A stretch of 64,000 bases of DNA from Pholiota molesta (Eukaryota > Basidiomycota > Agaricomycetes > Agaricales > Strophariaceae): assembly GCA_014925825.1 (NCBI GenBank), contig JACGCK010000104.1, positions 101,949-165,948 on the forward strand, given 5' to 3'. Below, piece by piece: positions 20,990 to 32,500 of the stretch. Both the position numbers and the translations under genes were made by a program. The notes below the pieces were generated by a model that was not told the origin of the DNA, made no database searches, and was given only the letters and a program-made list of their open reading frames with translations. Position 1 is the first letter of the stretch. Every line of letters starts with the position of its first letter.

Positions 20990-22660
20990 CTACGACCCTT
21001 TATATATTTTCCGAGTCATGTAAACTTTATCATGACTGTTGATAACCAAAAATGACTCAGAGTCGGAAATGACATACAACGTAGCGTATTTCTGACACAC
21101 TGACAACACTGACACCACTTGACACTGACACCTCGTCACTGTGATGCCTTGGGTTCGAGGGACTTCGTGTGCCAAGAAGTAGGTGAAGCAAAGAGAGGAA
21201 GGGACGCGGAGAGCGTCCACCCGCCTGGCTAGGCGTAGAGAAGGCGAAGCGAGGGAGGAACGAGGCTGTAGATGTCTCGGGAGGACGTGTCACCCTCGTC
21301 AGCAAGGCGGTTGCAGGGTGCCCAGCCAGCGAGGGTAGAGAGGATTTTCTCAGACCAGACGTGAGCTCGACAGCGTAGAAGGAGTAGTATATGATGATGA
21401 AGTAGATACATGACATAGTACATTACGAGACAGATGTTAACTTAACTAAGGTGTTAAAAATGATAACCTAGAGTCCTTATCGCTTCAATTCAAACTTGGA
21501 ATATTCATATATGCTGAAAATTTTCCCTTAGTTTCAAACCTTAAGCTTCTGGATTCCGATTCAAGCCCGCAACACCACCAAGCAACCAATGATGGAGCGA
21601 TGTAGAGTAATTCAAATGTTTGTGAAATTCGTATCGGGCTCTTCCAACAGGCTTAAATAAAATGTGTACATATGTGTAATGAATCAAGTCTTGAAGATAT
21701 TCGGACGGACTCGTATAAATTGTGCACAAAATCCACCATCAACCCACCTGCACCCATGCACCCACACCAAAAAAGAGTGGAACGAGAACCTATGTAGATA
21801 TTGGGCGGTACATGTAGCATTAAGCACTAAAGTATATAACGCTTGGTTCAATATATTTGCATTGTATTATAGACACAATTTCCAAGATACAATAATTGGC
21901 GCAAAATTTTGCCACTGATGACGAAAAGCTACAAGATACACCTGATAAACATTTTGAATTGGATTTCGGGACTAAATGAGGTGTTAGCTTTTTTGCGCAC
22001 GGTGTACGGAAGCAAGCCCACTCACCAAGAAACCAAACTTCAAGAATCAAAACTGCCTGATAGATAGTAAGATACCTGTGTATCCTAATGTGAAGTTCAG
22101 AGCAACTTACCAGATTGGAATCATTCTTCGTCTCATGCTCCAAATCGTTCTCCAGGACCACATCGAGTCGAATCTTCTCCATCGAAACGTTGGAGGTCGA
22201 CCGTCGGGAAACAAGTGGATGCCCCCAATGTAATGTCCCTGTTCGCAGAATATATGCGCTGTCAGGTGCGAATCCGCGCCATGGGGCCTGCCCCTCGTTA
22301 GTTCATTAGAGTAATTACCTGCAACAGTTAATAAACAGATTCAGTTAGGTCACCTAAAAATTGTGTAGCGGGAGTAGTTGCAGGTGGGACCAGTCCTGTT
22401 AAATTAGAAGGTGGGCGCGGGGGTGAGGCGGGAGTAACCTCCTTGGTAGGAGGCGGAGATGGGAGAACTGCTGGCCAAATCGGTGGTGAAGCTGGAACAA
22501 ATTCTCTTGAAGGTGGTGATGTCAAGTCACATGCATCCTTCTGTTCCTACTTGTCAAATCATTGTATTTTGATTTGAACCATATGAAGTTATGTGCTTGG
22601 TATTAAGTGCAAAATGTGCCAAATGTAAAGCAAAAATGAAGAATATGGTAGGCATTGTAG
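20990..22660. other. Stretch without a recognised gene
   Basis: Several short frames occur, for example 21820-22182 minus and 22328-22525 minus (Pro-rich), without recognisable motifs or consistent splicing. This is the 3' flank of the JmjC-like gene, whose stop codon is at 22667-22669. Confidence 0.4.
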
Positions 22661-22666
22661 TCTATA

Positions 22667-25553
22667 TTAGTGATGGTGGCGCTTGACCTTTGGAGGATTG
22701 GCAGAAGAATCATCTAACCTTCTTTTGGGAGCCCTGGTTCTGGTCTTGTTGGTGACGACAGGCCAAAATAACTCTTCACCAAGGAAATAACAATCATCAC
22801 CAGGCGTCAAACCATTATCGTAGATCTCCTGGAAGCCTTATAGATTTTGTTAATTCTCGGTCATTCAATATAGAGAAAACAAAGGCCTCACTCCATGGTT
22901 GATATGAAGGGTCTGGTGCAGGGCGCCGCACAGGGTTGAATTTTTTGGTACCCTGACATCGCATGTCCATGTCATGACTCCCCTCGGAAGATTCAGCTTC
23001 CAAATCCTTCGAAAATTTGCCCCAAGTATCATTCATCCATGGCACAGCAGTCATGGCCCACTTCAGTTGCTGCTCAAGGGCTGATGATGGAATGGGAACC
23101 TCTTTCTGCTTATAGCCTTCGTCTTCCTCCTGCTCCTGTGCATCATCCACCTCTGCCTCATCTACATCCATCCCCCCATCAGCGCGCTCCTCCTGCTCTT
23201 GCAGCCATTGTTTGTTATAAGTTGCAATGCATATGCCTTGTCGTATAAGGTAGTGCAACTCGAAGTCCTGGATAGTCATGATGTTTTCTTCATCATCTAC
23301 ATTGCCACTTGGATGACTTGAATTTTCTTCATCCTCCTCAGCTTTCTGCAGGATGTACCTTGAATCCAGCCATCGGATGAGCTCCAAAGCTAGACCTCTG
23401 CCATATACGATTCTCCTACGATCCTCCTTCGGAATTGTGTTGTCATCGTATTGCTCCATGCGGAGAGACGCCATTTCAGTCTGCCCTCTTGTTGGATATG
23501 AGCGCCTGTCAAGAACATTGAACAATATGCCAATGTGGCAGAGGGTCAAAAATTCAACGACGCCATCGATGTCGCTCAAGTTAGGAAGGTGTGTGGAATC
23601 TATAAAAAATGTCAAGAGTTTCTCAGATTAATAAATAGAGTCAGCTGCGGTGTACCTGCATAGTCTTGTTCGCGTATAACAAAAGCAAGATGGAAGAAAT
23701 GCAGCATGCGCAGGAGAAGAGCGCGGGCGGGAGGATGGGAGGCATTCGTAATTACTTCTCCCATTACTAGACAGTGTACGATTCCATAAAACGTATCGGA
23801 TAGGGTGTTTGGGCTATAGAAGTAGAAACCATGTGTGATAGAATTTTCAATGGTGTACACCATATGTGGTGTATTTGGTTTCATGATTCTATGATATCCA
23901 TTAAGTTGGGACTCGGAATCAAGAAGGCTACTGCACTTACAGCGTCGTCCCAGCTGCTAGATAGACTGCTTCATACTCCCATTCACCAGAGGTTGCATCC
24001 TCTGCAGCAAACCCCCCTGTAAAGAGGCGCAAGGACGAGAAGAAATGATGGTCGGGCTGAACAGTGTTCATGTCATCATCTCGTAAGGCAGGGCGCCCAA
24101 GCACGACCCATTGGGCCCCACTCCGAACGCAGATTTTGGTAGCTCGACCTTCGCAGTTGATGCGCAGCCAACTTCTGACTCCAGTTGTTGTAGCTGTTCC
24201 CCAATACATGTTGGATACAGGATAGGTTGCATTCCTGCAGAATGGACGATCTTGGGTCTCAAACCAGGCCTCAAGCTCGGAAGAGTATGTGGAGCGAGTG
24301 ACTCCACAGAGGCTCATTGGGAAGTCAAGCGCGCTTAAATTGGGTCCTTTTTCTTGGGAGCTTGCGGCGAGTAGCTGCGCCAGTGTGCCAATTTTCTCTC
24401 GGTTGTAATCACTTGTGACTTCTGCTGAAATAGATTGGTCTAGTGGAAGTGTTAAATGTTGGTAAAGAAAGGCAGGGAGAAATTTTCACCTTCAATGGAA
24501 ATTAAAGAGGTCATGGTTTTTTCAAGAGTCTTGAGCCCCTGTTCATCAAAGGAAAGAGGGACATTCTCATTGGAAATGACCAGATGATGGGATCGGAGGA
24601 CTTGTTGTAGCTCCTGAGGTTTCAGGCGGTCGAACTGTGATTTTGTAAAGCCCTGGAGGACCGACCGCTTATTCTCAGGATTCTTCGAACAGTGTACGTG
24701 CAAAGGTACGCGCTGTCCGCTGTCCGCCTCCACATAAATGCGCTGCACGTCCTCGGCGAAGGCCTGCACCAAAGAAACATCTGCGCGCAGCTAAGGTGAC
24801 AACGATGTTATTACTGCATAATCCGGGAGGGGTCGCGACTAAGGGCTCACATTTAGACGGGGGCGGAACTTGTGTTCTAGACCATTAATATCGTACGCGG
24901 CGATCTCATGGCCAAGGATGACTTCACACTGCGTCTTGTTCTCGAGAGTTATGGAGTGTTGCTGAATAGTGCAATTCATTAGTAGTGGTCAGTAGAATAC
25001 GAACTGCTATTAGAATACATGCCTGTAAATGCAGCACATTTTTGACTACATTTTCGCCCGGCTGTTGCGCCGAGTTCCATTCATCTTTCTTTGTTTTTTT
25101 TCGGCCCTTTTTCGAAGAAAGGGCCTTATAGGATGAAATTTTGCGCTTCTGCGCTGAGCCTGGTTGCTTTTCGCGAAGGGACCAGCGACTTCGCGGCATT
25201 GACTGTAGTGGCGGGCTATCTTCATCCATGCATTCGTCTTCCTCGCCACTAGTGACATCTTCGTCCAGCTCGCCCTCCAAGTCGCCCATGTGTTTGTCAG
25301 AATCCTCATCCTCTTCTGCTCTGCCCTCCGGCTCTCTGCCTGCACCTGTATCTTTCTCGATGTTTTTGGCACCGCGGCCATCCCTTTCTTCCTCGTCATC
25401 CACTTCTTCCTCGTCATCCACTTCTTCCTCGCCATCCGCTTCTACCTCCTCACCCGCTTCTTCCTCCTCATCCACTTCTTCCTCCTCATCCACTTCTTGA
25501 TGACCCCTGGTCTCTGGGCCCTCATTCCCTTCTGCTCCGGACACTTGTGCCTC
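22667..25553 (-). pseudogene. JmjC-like gene, 3' part, separated from its 5' part by an LTR element
   Basis: After the LTR insertion site the minus strand reads AQVSGAEGNEGPETRG, then a long Glu/Asp-rich region (25200-25500) and a basic patch. Further exons (about 24850-24955, 24490-24785, 23940-24440, 23660-23940, 22890-23600, 22667-22840) give VQAFAEDVQRIYVEADSGQ, WVVLGRPALRDDDM, YLAAGTTLYMKPNTPHMVYT, HGFYFYSPNTLSDTFYGIVH and a C-terminus rich in Lys/Arg ending at the TAA at 22667. The PNTPHxVYT and HGxxFY blocks, with the WVVLGRP turn, match a large Agaricomycete family of JmjC/cupin-fold proteins. Classical JmjC enzymes are Fe(II)/oxoglutarate demethylases; whether this branch is enzymatic is unknown. 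The exons read cleanly, so the only evident break is the insertion. Confidence 0.75.
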
Positions 25554-25956
25554 TGTGAGGACTGGACACTTAGGTACTTGTACAGAGGACTGTAGATCAC
25601 ATGATAGTCACATGTTACCATGTAGATACAGCCATCCAGCTGTATTAGATAATCAGATTTACCTTTAACCTTTACTTGAAGGACGAATCCACACACTGCC
25701 GGTATGACCAGATAGTCTACTCCCTACCATGGGTCATATGGGGGCACAGGCGAGCCTTACCACGCAGATCTCTCTGGCTGAGCATCCATCCCTGCTTGCC
25801 TGGTCAACGGCTCACATTGCCCTGGATAGGGTCACATTCCTCCTGAGTAGGATTACAACTCTCTCTCCCTGGATCTCCATCCAGCCCTCTCCCCAGGTCT
25901 CCTTCAGCCTTCCCTGAAGTCCCCTCGAATGCCAGATGCAGACCACAGGCATCACA
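25554..25956 (+). repeat. 5' LTR (403 bp)
   Basis: Starts TGTGAGGACTGGACAC and ends GGCATCACA. It contains long pyrimidine-rich stretches in its second half and a small open frame (25729-25917) that is repeated unchanged in the 3' LTR. It matches 30512-30914 over its full length, with no difference noticed. Confidence 0.93.
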
Positions 25957-26007
25957 ATGGTGGGGGCACCGCGGACTTCTCTCCAAGAAGGTTTCAAGAT
26001 GACCTGG

Positions 26008-26310
26008 CTCTCCTTTCCTTCTCCCCTCAGAAATCAGTTGGGTTTGACTTGGTGCCAGGTGGCATTCTGAGTCCCTACTCCTTTCTGAGGTTCCTCCTGA
26101 CCCACAGTTGGGTTGACATTGGTGCCAGCTGGCATACTAAGTCCCTACTTCTGGGTTGGCTCTCCTTTCCTTCTCCCCTCAGAAATCAGTTGGGTTTGAC
26201 TTGGTGCCAGGTGGCATTCTGAGTCCCTACTCCTTTCTGAGGTTCCTCCTGACCCACAGTTGGGTTGACATTGGTGCCAGCTGGCATACTAAGTCCCTAC
26301 TTCTGGGTTG
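26008..26310 (+). repeat. 152-bp tandem duplication inside the LTR element
   Basis: The block beginning ctctcctttccttctcccct and including tgacttggtgccaggtggca and ttgggttgacattggtgcca occurs twice head to tail, at about 26008 and 26160. It lies next to the presumed leader region. The repeated ttggtgcca phrase also resembles a tRNA-primer-site core; that is only a suggestion. Confidence 0.85.
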
Positions 26311-26479
26311 GTTCTCCTTTTCCCTTTATGCTCTCCCTTCTCCTTTTTGCTATGCCCTTCACCCCCTTTCCACCTTCCCTCTGGTCCTAGGAATGCTCCT
26401 CAGCCAAGGAGTTCCTCTGGAATTGGACTTATGATGATTTGGAGGGAAGATGATGATTCTGGTTGGATTGATGGCCCCA

Positions 26480-29400
26480 TATCTCCCCAACCACTCCTTG
26501 GATCGACAAGCGAATTTTTGCGGTTTGTAGCCCTCGTCGAAGCGATATCGAACGCGCTCTTGATGGCCCCAAACGACCCACCTTTGGGTGAGAAACAGAT
26601 GCTGAGACATTTCGATGTCCTGAGACGAAATCGATTCGTTCTCGCCTTCCAGACCTCGGTCAATTACGATCTCTTCGGATTCGAGCTCTCCTCATCCGTC
26701 CGGTTCTTTCAAACCCAAGATCATTGGATTCCGAGCACAGGAAGCTTCCGAAATCTCTGCATGTTCTCATGCTCCTCTGTTTCTGGTCTAAGAACAGAGA
26801 TGCATCTGTTTCTCCCCAACTGCTCCATGGATCGTTAAGCGGCTTTTTGCCCCTTGTAGCCCTCGTCAAATCGATATCAAACGCGCCCTCGATGGCCCCA
26901 AACGACCCACCTTTGGGCGAGAAACAGATGCTGAGACATTTCGATGTCCTGAGACGAAATCGATTCGTTCTCGCCTTCCAGACCTCGGTCAATTACGATC
27001 TTTTCGGATTCGAGCTCGCCTCATCCGTCCGGTTCTTTCAAACCCAAGATCATTGGATTCCGAGCACAGGAAGTCTCCGAAATCTCCGCATGTTCTCATG
27101 CTCCTCTGTTTCTGGTCTAAGAACAGAGATGCATCTGTTTCTCCTCAACCGTTCCATGGATCACGAAGCGTTTTTTTTGCTGCTTGTGGGCCTTATCAAA
27201 TCGATATCGAATGCGCCTTCAATCACCCCAGACTCTCCACTTTTGAGTGAGAAGCGGATGATGAGACATTTCGATGTCTTGAGACGAAATCGATTCGTTC
27301 TCGCCTTCCAGACCCCGGATCATCAAGGTCTTTTCGGATTCGAGCTCGGCTCATCCGTCCGGTTCTGGAGAGCCCAAGATCATCGAATTCCGAGCAGACG
27401 ACATCTCCGAAATCTTTGATGTCCTCCTCCCCTGCTGTTCCTACTCTGAGGACAGAGATTCATCTGCTTCTCCTCAACCAGTCCACAGATTGTTGCGCGG
27501 CTTTTTTGCGCTCCGTCGCGCTTGTCGAGGCGTTTCCAACGAGGCCCTGCGCGTGTCTAGCAAGCGATTTCCAAGCGAGATATGGCCTTTGAGACATTTT
27601 GGTCTCCTGATGTGAAACCAAATTCGTTCTCATCAACGACTGCCCGTATCTGGGTGATCTCTTCGGATTCGAGCTCGCCTCATCCGTCCGGTTCTATCGA
27701 GCCCAAGATCATCCCATTCTGAACAGGAGAACCTTCCGAAATACTGGCATGTCCTCATGCTCCTCCATTGCTCCTGTTATGAGCAGAGTTGGGCCATATC
27801 TCCTCAACCGCTTCGTCTATTGTTACGCGGTTTTTTGCGCTGGAAAGCCCTCGTTCGCCTCATTTGAAAGCGCCCTTGAACGTTCTAAACCGTTGCGTAT
27901 CGCCCGAGCTATGACTTTACAGTCATCTCAGCCTCCTGATGAGACATCGATTTCGTTCTCATCAACCGCGGTGTCTACTCATAAACGGATTTCGGATTCG
28001 GGATCTACTCATCCGTCCCGTTTTAATGAGCCCAATATCATTGGATTCCGAGCAGTAGATCATCCTGGGACTTTGCCATCTACACTGGCTCTCCCTTGAT
28101 CATTCTATGACCAGAGATCATCTCATATCTCTGTGAAAACTGCTCAGATTGACTCGCGGTTTTTTGATGCCTCAAGAGCTTGCTTATACGCATTTAACGA
28201 TGCCCTGCTCGACGAGAACGAGCGACATTCAACCGACTTCTGCCCTTTCAGTCATTTGGGCTCTCTAGAGTCATTTCATTCCGGATCTCAACAACTACTG
28301 CTTCAATTCGTTAGCTCTCTTTGGATTCGAGCTCGACTCATTCATATGGTTCTAACGAGCTCAAGAACGTCGAATTCTACACAGTAGAATGTTCCGAGAT
28401 GCCTGATCTCCTTCTCCCTGTCCCATACTTTCAACCTTGGGCAGAGATTGGGCAATACATCCGGATCAACTCTTCAGAACCTGTCGGTTATTCTTGTGCT
28501 CGTTTTGACTCTTCAAGCCGCTTCTTTTGAGCCCTTGAACGTGGAGAATGATGGCTATTTGGACAAGTAAAACTCCTTGGCCCATTTCGGAGCTCTGCCT
28601 GGAAATTTCGCTCGATCTCAGCAACCAGCTCATGGACTCGCGATAACCCTTCAGATTCGAGCTCGCCTTGCTTGTCCGGTTTTAACAAGCCCAAGAACAT
28701 ACAATGCTACCCAGTAGATTGTTCTGGGGGGCCCACTCTGCTCTCCTACACTCTTGATCCATATTAGAGACAGACTGGGCCGTAACTTTTGAGCCGGACC
28801 TGTGAATCCTTTGAGGTTTTTTCGGCTGTGCCGGGCTATGCAGGGCGCATCTTTGAAGCCCCTGCTCAAGCGAATCCATGGAGTCCTCGATGAGGAGTGC
28901 ACTTTTGCCTATTTTGGACCTCTGGTCCAAAATTTCATTCGCTTTTGGCTTCCATCGCCTCTAGCCCTATTCTGCTTTGGGATTCGACTTCTCCTTCTTT
29001 GTCCGGTTCTAACGACACCCAGAATTTCTTGTTTTGACCAATGGAACACTCTGGGGGGCCCATCTTCCTCCTTTCCCTCTATTTCTATCACTAGAGCGAA
29101 GATTTGGCTGTCTCTCAAGAACCAGACCTCCGATCCCTTAGCGAATTTTTGCGGCTTGTTAGGCTACGCAGGCCGCTTCGAATAAGCCCCTGCGCAGGCC
29201 AAACGAACGAAATTCGAGTGAACTAGACCACATGTCTCATTTCAGTGCTCTGATCTGAGACTAAGTTCGCTCTCGGCAACCATGGCAGATCCCCTCCTGG
29301 AGGCTTCGGATTTGTATTCACCTCGACTCTCCGGTTCTATCGAGCTCAAGAACATGACGATCTATTCAGTGGAATATTCCGGGACATCATCCACTCCTCA

Positions 29401-29740
29401 TCATTCCTTCCCACTTCATCATCAGGAAAGATTGGCCCATATCTTCGGAACAAAGCTTTCGATTCTCACGCAGTTTTTTGGACCTTGTAACGTTTGCGAA
29501 GACGCAACGTTCAAGCCCTTACTCGCATGGAACGATGCATTTTCGAATTTACCATCCTCTTTCCTCCTCTCCCTACACTTCAATGAAGATTGGCCCATAT
29601 CTCCGGAACGGCTGCTCCGTTTTCCACGCAAATTTTTTGGCTCTGTTACGATTGCGAAGACGCATCTTTCAAGCCCTTATATGCGCAAAACGACGAAGTT
29701 TCGAAAGTGCTGGGCTTTCCTTCCCTCCTGCTGAGCTCAT
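26480..29740 (+). repeat. About ten diverged tandem units of roughly 330 bp inside the LTR element
   Basis: The phrase ggccccaaacgacccacct recurs at about 26565 and 26894 and, diverged, near 27224. The phrase ttcggattcgagctc with tccgtccggttct recurs near 26675, 27003, 27333, 27663 and 27990, and more weakly near 28325, 28650, 28980 and 29310. The spacing is thus about 329-330 bp. Units 1-2 are very alike and later units drift. The period is not a multiple of three, so the same peptide (LRRNRFVLAFQT) appears in shifting frames; the array is therefore not evolving as protein sequence. Confidence 0.85.
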
Positions 29741-30511
29741 TCAGCATATCCTGACCAGTGGGCCTCTTTTCCTTTCCATTTTTATGCCTTTTCTTTGCTT
29801 TTTTCCACCTGCCAGAGTCCACTCTGTCCTTTCCTTCTTTCTTTCCACTCTGTGGCATTGGATTTTTCTTTTCCTCTTTTTCTTCCTTGGTACTTCTTTA
29901 GCTGCCCATTCCTAGACATGCCTCATCCTATGACCACTGTCTGGCCTGCACACCGAAAGAAGTGGGGGGCAGGGGTAGGGGGTAGGACCATGGGTCCTGA
30001 GGAGGCCTAGCCTCCTCCTATTACCCTATCTATCCCTATGTCTGGGATCAGGCTACGATCCCTTGGAGGAGCTGCCTTATGGCTATGCCCCTAGCTCCTC
30101 TAGGATGCGGGATTGGCTGACCCTCCTATATGGAGCAGGAAAGCTATCCTCTGCATCCTCTCAGATCCTTCTAGATCTGTAGAGCTAGTCTAGAGCTTTG
30201 CTCTGGCTCTTAGAGGATGCCTTAGGATTGGTTGACTCTCCTATCTGGAGTTAGGAAGCCATCCTCTATTCCCTCTTTGATCTCTTGTAGATCTACCTTG
30301 GAAGGCTAGAGAATTTGGGAACCAAATTTTTTCTCTTTGCTTATTTTGTTTTATTTTTGCTCATTCTTCCCAAATTTTTACTTTATATATTCTTTTGGCC
30401 TAGTTTGGGGGGCCATTGTGATTCTTTTTTCTCTTTATTTTTACCCATATGTTTTATGCTTGTTTTCCATTTTCACTTAGAGTACATGCCCTCTGGACAA
30501 GTGGGGGGCTC
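29741..30511 (+). repeat. Pyrimidine-rich 3' interior of the LTR element, with a two-copy repeat
   Basis: 29750-29900 is a strongly T/C-rich stretch on the plus strand. Two diverged direct copies of a block with ggattggctgacc, tcctatatggag and ccatcctctg lie at about 30108-30180 and 30225-30300. Another T-rich run covers 30330-30470. No coding potential was recognised. The purine tract and 3' LTR follow directly. Confidence 0.6.
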
Positions 30512-30914
30512 TGTGAGGACTGGACACTTAGGTACTTGTACAGAGGACTGTAGATCACATGATAGTCACATGTTACCATGTAGATACAGCCATCCAGCTG
30601 TATTAGATAATCAGATTTACCTTTAACCTTTACTTGAAGGACGAATCCACACACTGCCGGTATGACCAGATAGTCTACTCCCTACCATGGGTCATATGGG
30701 GGCACAGGCGAGCCTTACCACGCAGATCTCTCTGGCTGAGCATCCATCCCTGCTTGCCTGGTCAACGGCTCACATTGCCCTGGATAGGGTCACATTCCTC
30801 CTGAGTAGGATTACAACTCTCTCTCCCTGGATCTCCATCCAGCCCTCTCCCCAGGTCTCCTTCAGCCTTCCCTGAAGTCCCCTCGAATGCCAGATGCAGA
30901 CCACAGGCATCACA
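30512..30914 (+). repeat. 3' LTR (403 bp)
   Basis: Same sequence as 25554-25956. It is followed by the second copy of the gcctc target duplication, after which the JmjC-like gene resumes on the minus strand. Its reverse complement provides an in-frame extension for the interrupted gene, about 48 codons before a stop. Confidence 0.93.
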
Positions 30915-32500
30915 GCCTCGGGCACGCGCGCCTTCCATCTTGATGGACCTTGTCCCCAGTCATCATCTTCCCATTCATCACCCCAGTCAACTTGATCTTC
31001 CTTATCTTCGACGACTGATCCACCAGATGTGTTGGAGGGCTGAGCGCCTGGTGCCAACCCTACGTCTGAACTGACCCCTGCCCTTTCCTGCAGCATCATG
31101 ACCGTAGCTGATGCGCCAGCCTCTGTGACAGGTACCTGAGAAGAGGCGCCATAATTAACATCTCCGCCTCCCGTTGGTTCTTCAGATCCATTGAATGCTG
31201 GCGGTGGTATTGCTCCCTGCATTGCCTCAGTTACACTTGTAGATGGGGAAGCGGGAATTGACATTGTCCGCGCTCCAAGGTTGAACCAGCCAGTGAGTTG
31301 GTCGATCTGGTCGCTCAATGCACTGATGTCATTCCAAGGGAATGTGTCAGCGAGTTTCTTCAAGATGGTTCCTACGTCTTGTGGTTGCTCCACTATGCCA
31401 AATATGGCCGCCCAAAGCAGTTTCTCCACTCGGCGAAGGATCTCAGGCTTATTTGATCCGAGAATGCTGGACAATTCCATCAAGCTTTTGCGACCAAATG
31501 CTTTTTTATGTATTGCGATGGGGAGACAAAGACAGAGAGGAGAGACAAGAAGTGCGATGTGCAAAACGAATCTCAGCGCATTTCGAGATGGTTCAGATGA
31601 AGATAATTTCACGATATAATCGGGGGCTGTACCAGTCAGCTTTGAACGAAGGTCTGCCAAGAAGTCTTTGGATGTCATGTCGGGAAAATCGGGCACGTTG
31701 TAATCGGAATCTTGGGCTACACACTGATGCTTGTCGAACTGGTACTCTTTGATGAAGGCAATGTGGGTCGCTGCAATCAAGAAATTGTGGCGAATTTTTG
31801 CTCCTTTCTTGGTGGAGTTTGCATTGGAAAGTGCTTGCAGCAGCTGAAGTGACGCTGGAAGCGAGCTTGTAAATTCATCGTTGAGAGATGGGGGAGAGAC
31901 CACATTGGCGCGAAAATCTTTGAGCACGTTTGGCCAATAGGAAAGTTTGTGTAATATGCCCCTGGCGTCGTTCGTGAGGTTGAATGTACCCACTGCTGCT
32001 GGCTGCAGTGTTGAGGTGAATACCACAGAATCATTTACTATGGAGAGGACCTCCGCCAGCTTGTAGTTGCAAGCAAGATTGCAGACTTTCCATGCCTGCA
32101 AATCGTTCCAATTGGGAGGAGTAATAGAGAAGAAATGATAGCCTGAACCGTCGCTGTGAACTTCGAATTTGATGCCGAGCAGGGACTGCATGTCCATGGA
32201 CTCCTTGGAAGCACCTCCATTTAAAAGATATTTCTGCTCATACCGAAGGACATTTGAGATAATCTCCTACACATTGTTCGTTAGCTAGGGTGCGTTGCAT
32301 CGAATGAAAAACCAACCCCGTGTTTGCCGTTGTGGTCCAACTGTTGCAGAATCTCCATGATGTTCGTGCCCCAGGGTAGCCTCTGTAATGCTGGAGACAG
32401 CATCCTGCGCTGCGCTTGTTTATCCAAGTCCGAGTGCGCGAGGGCCAGGTGCGCCGAGCTCGATGGCGTGGCCTTCAGCATTTGGGCGAGGTCCACTGAA
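30915..32500 (-). pseudogene. JmjC-like gene, 5' part, truncated by the LTR insertion
   Basis: The large exon (about 32270 down to 30915) reads EIISNVLRYEQKYLLNGG, SLLGIKFEVHSDGSGYHFFS, FVLHIALLVSPLCLCLP and DVGTILKKLADTFPWNDISA, and ends in an acidic Trp/Asp-rich stretch (EDQVDWGDEWEDDDWGQG) and RWKARVPEA at the insertion point. An upstream exon (about 32496-32320) gives MLKATPSSSAHLALAHSDL and MEILQQLDHNGKHG; its true start is uncertain. At the target duplication the codons GAG GC- continue exactly with A CAA GTG on the far side of the element, so the two halves were one exon. This N-terminal region has no motif I can name. Confidence 0.75.

Larger units (their letters stand above)
25554..30914. 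mobile_element. Complete non-autonomous LTR retroelement (5361 bp), no gag-pol
   Basis: Two 403-bp direct repeats (25554-25956 and 30512-30914) begin TGTGAGG and end CATCACA, thus TG...CA as in LTRs. They look identical over the stretches compared. The element is flanked by a perfect 5-bp target duplication, gcctc, at 25549-25553 and 30915-30919. Directly before the 3' LTR lies a purine tract (acaagtggggggct, 30498-30511), and just after the 5' LTR a TGG-containing candidate primer-binding site (tggtgggggcacc). The interior has no reverse transcriptase, integrase or protease motif on either strand; it consists of tandem repeats and pyrimidine-rich sequence. This is the architecture of a large retrotransposon derivative mobilised by another element. 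The strand is inferred only from the purine tract, which suggests plus. Confidence 0.92.

Noticed and set aside
25141..25500. A serine-rich plus-strand frame of 119 codons
   Set aside because: It is the antisense shadow of the Glu/Asp-rich exon of the JmjC-like gene.
26724..27419. A 231-codon plus-strand protein in the LTR element
   Set aside because: The frame runs over two to three 329-330-bp units whose period is not a multiple of three, so it is an accident of the tandem repeat and not conserved as protein.
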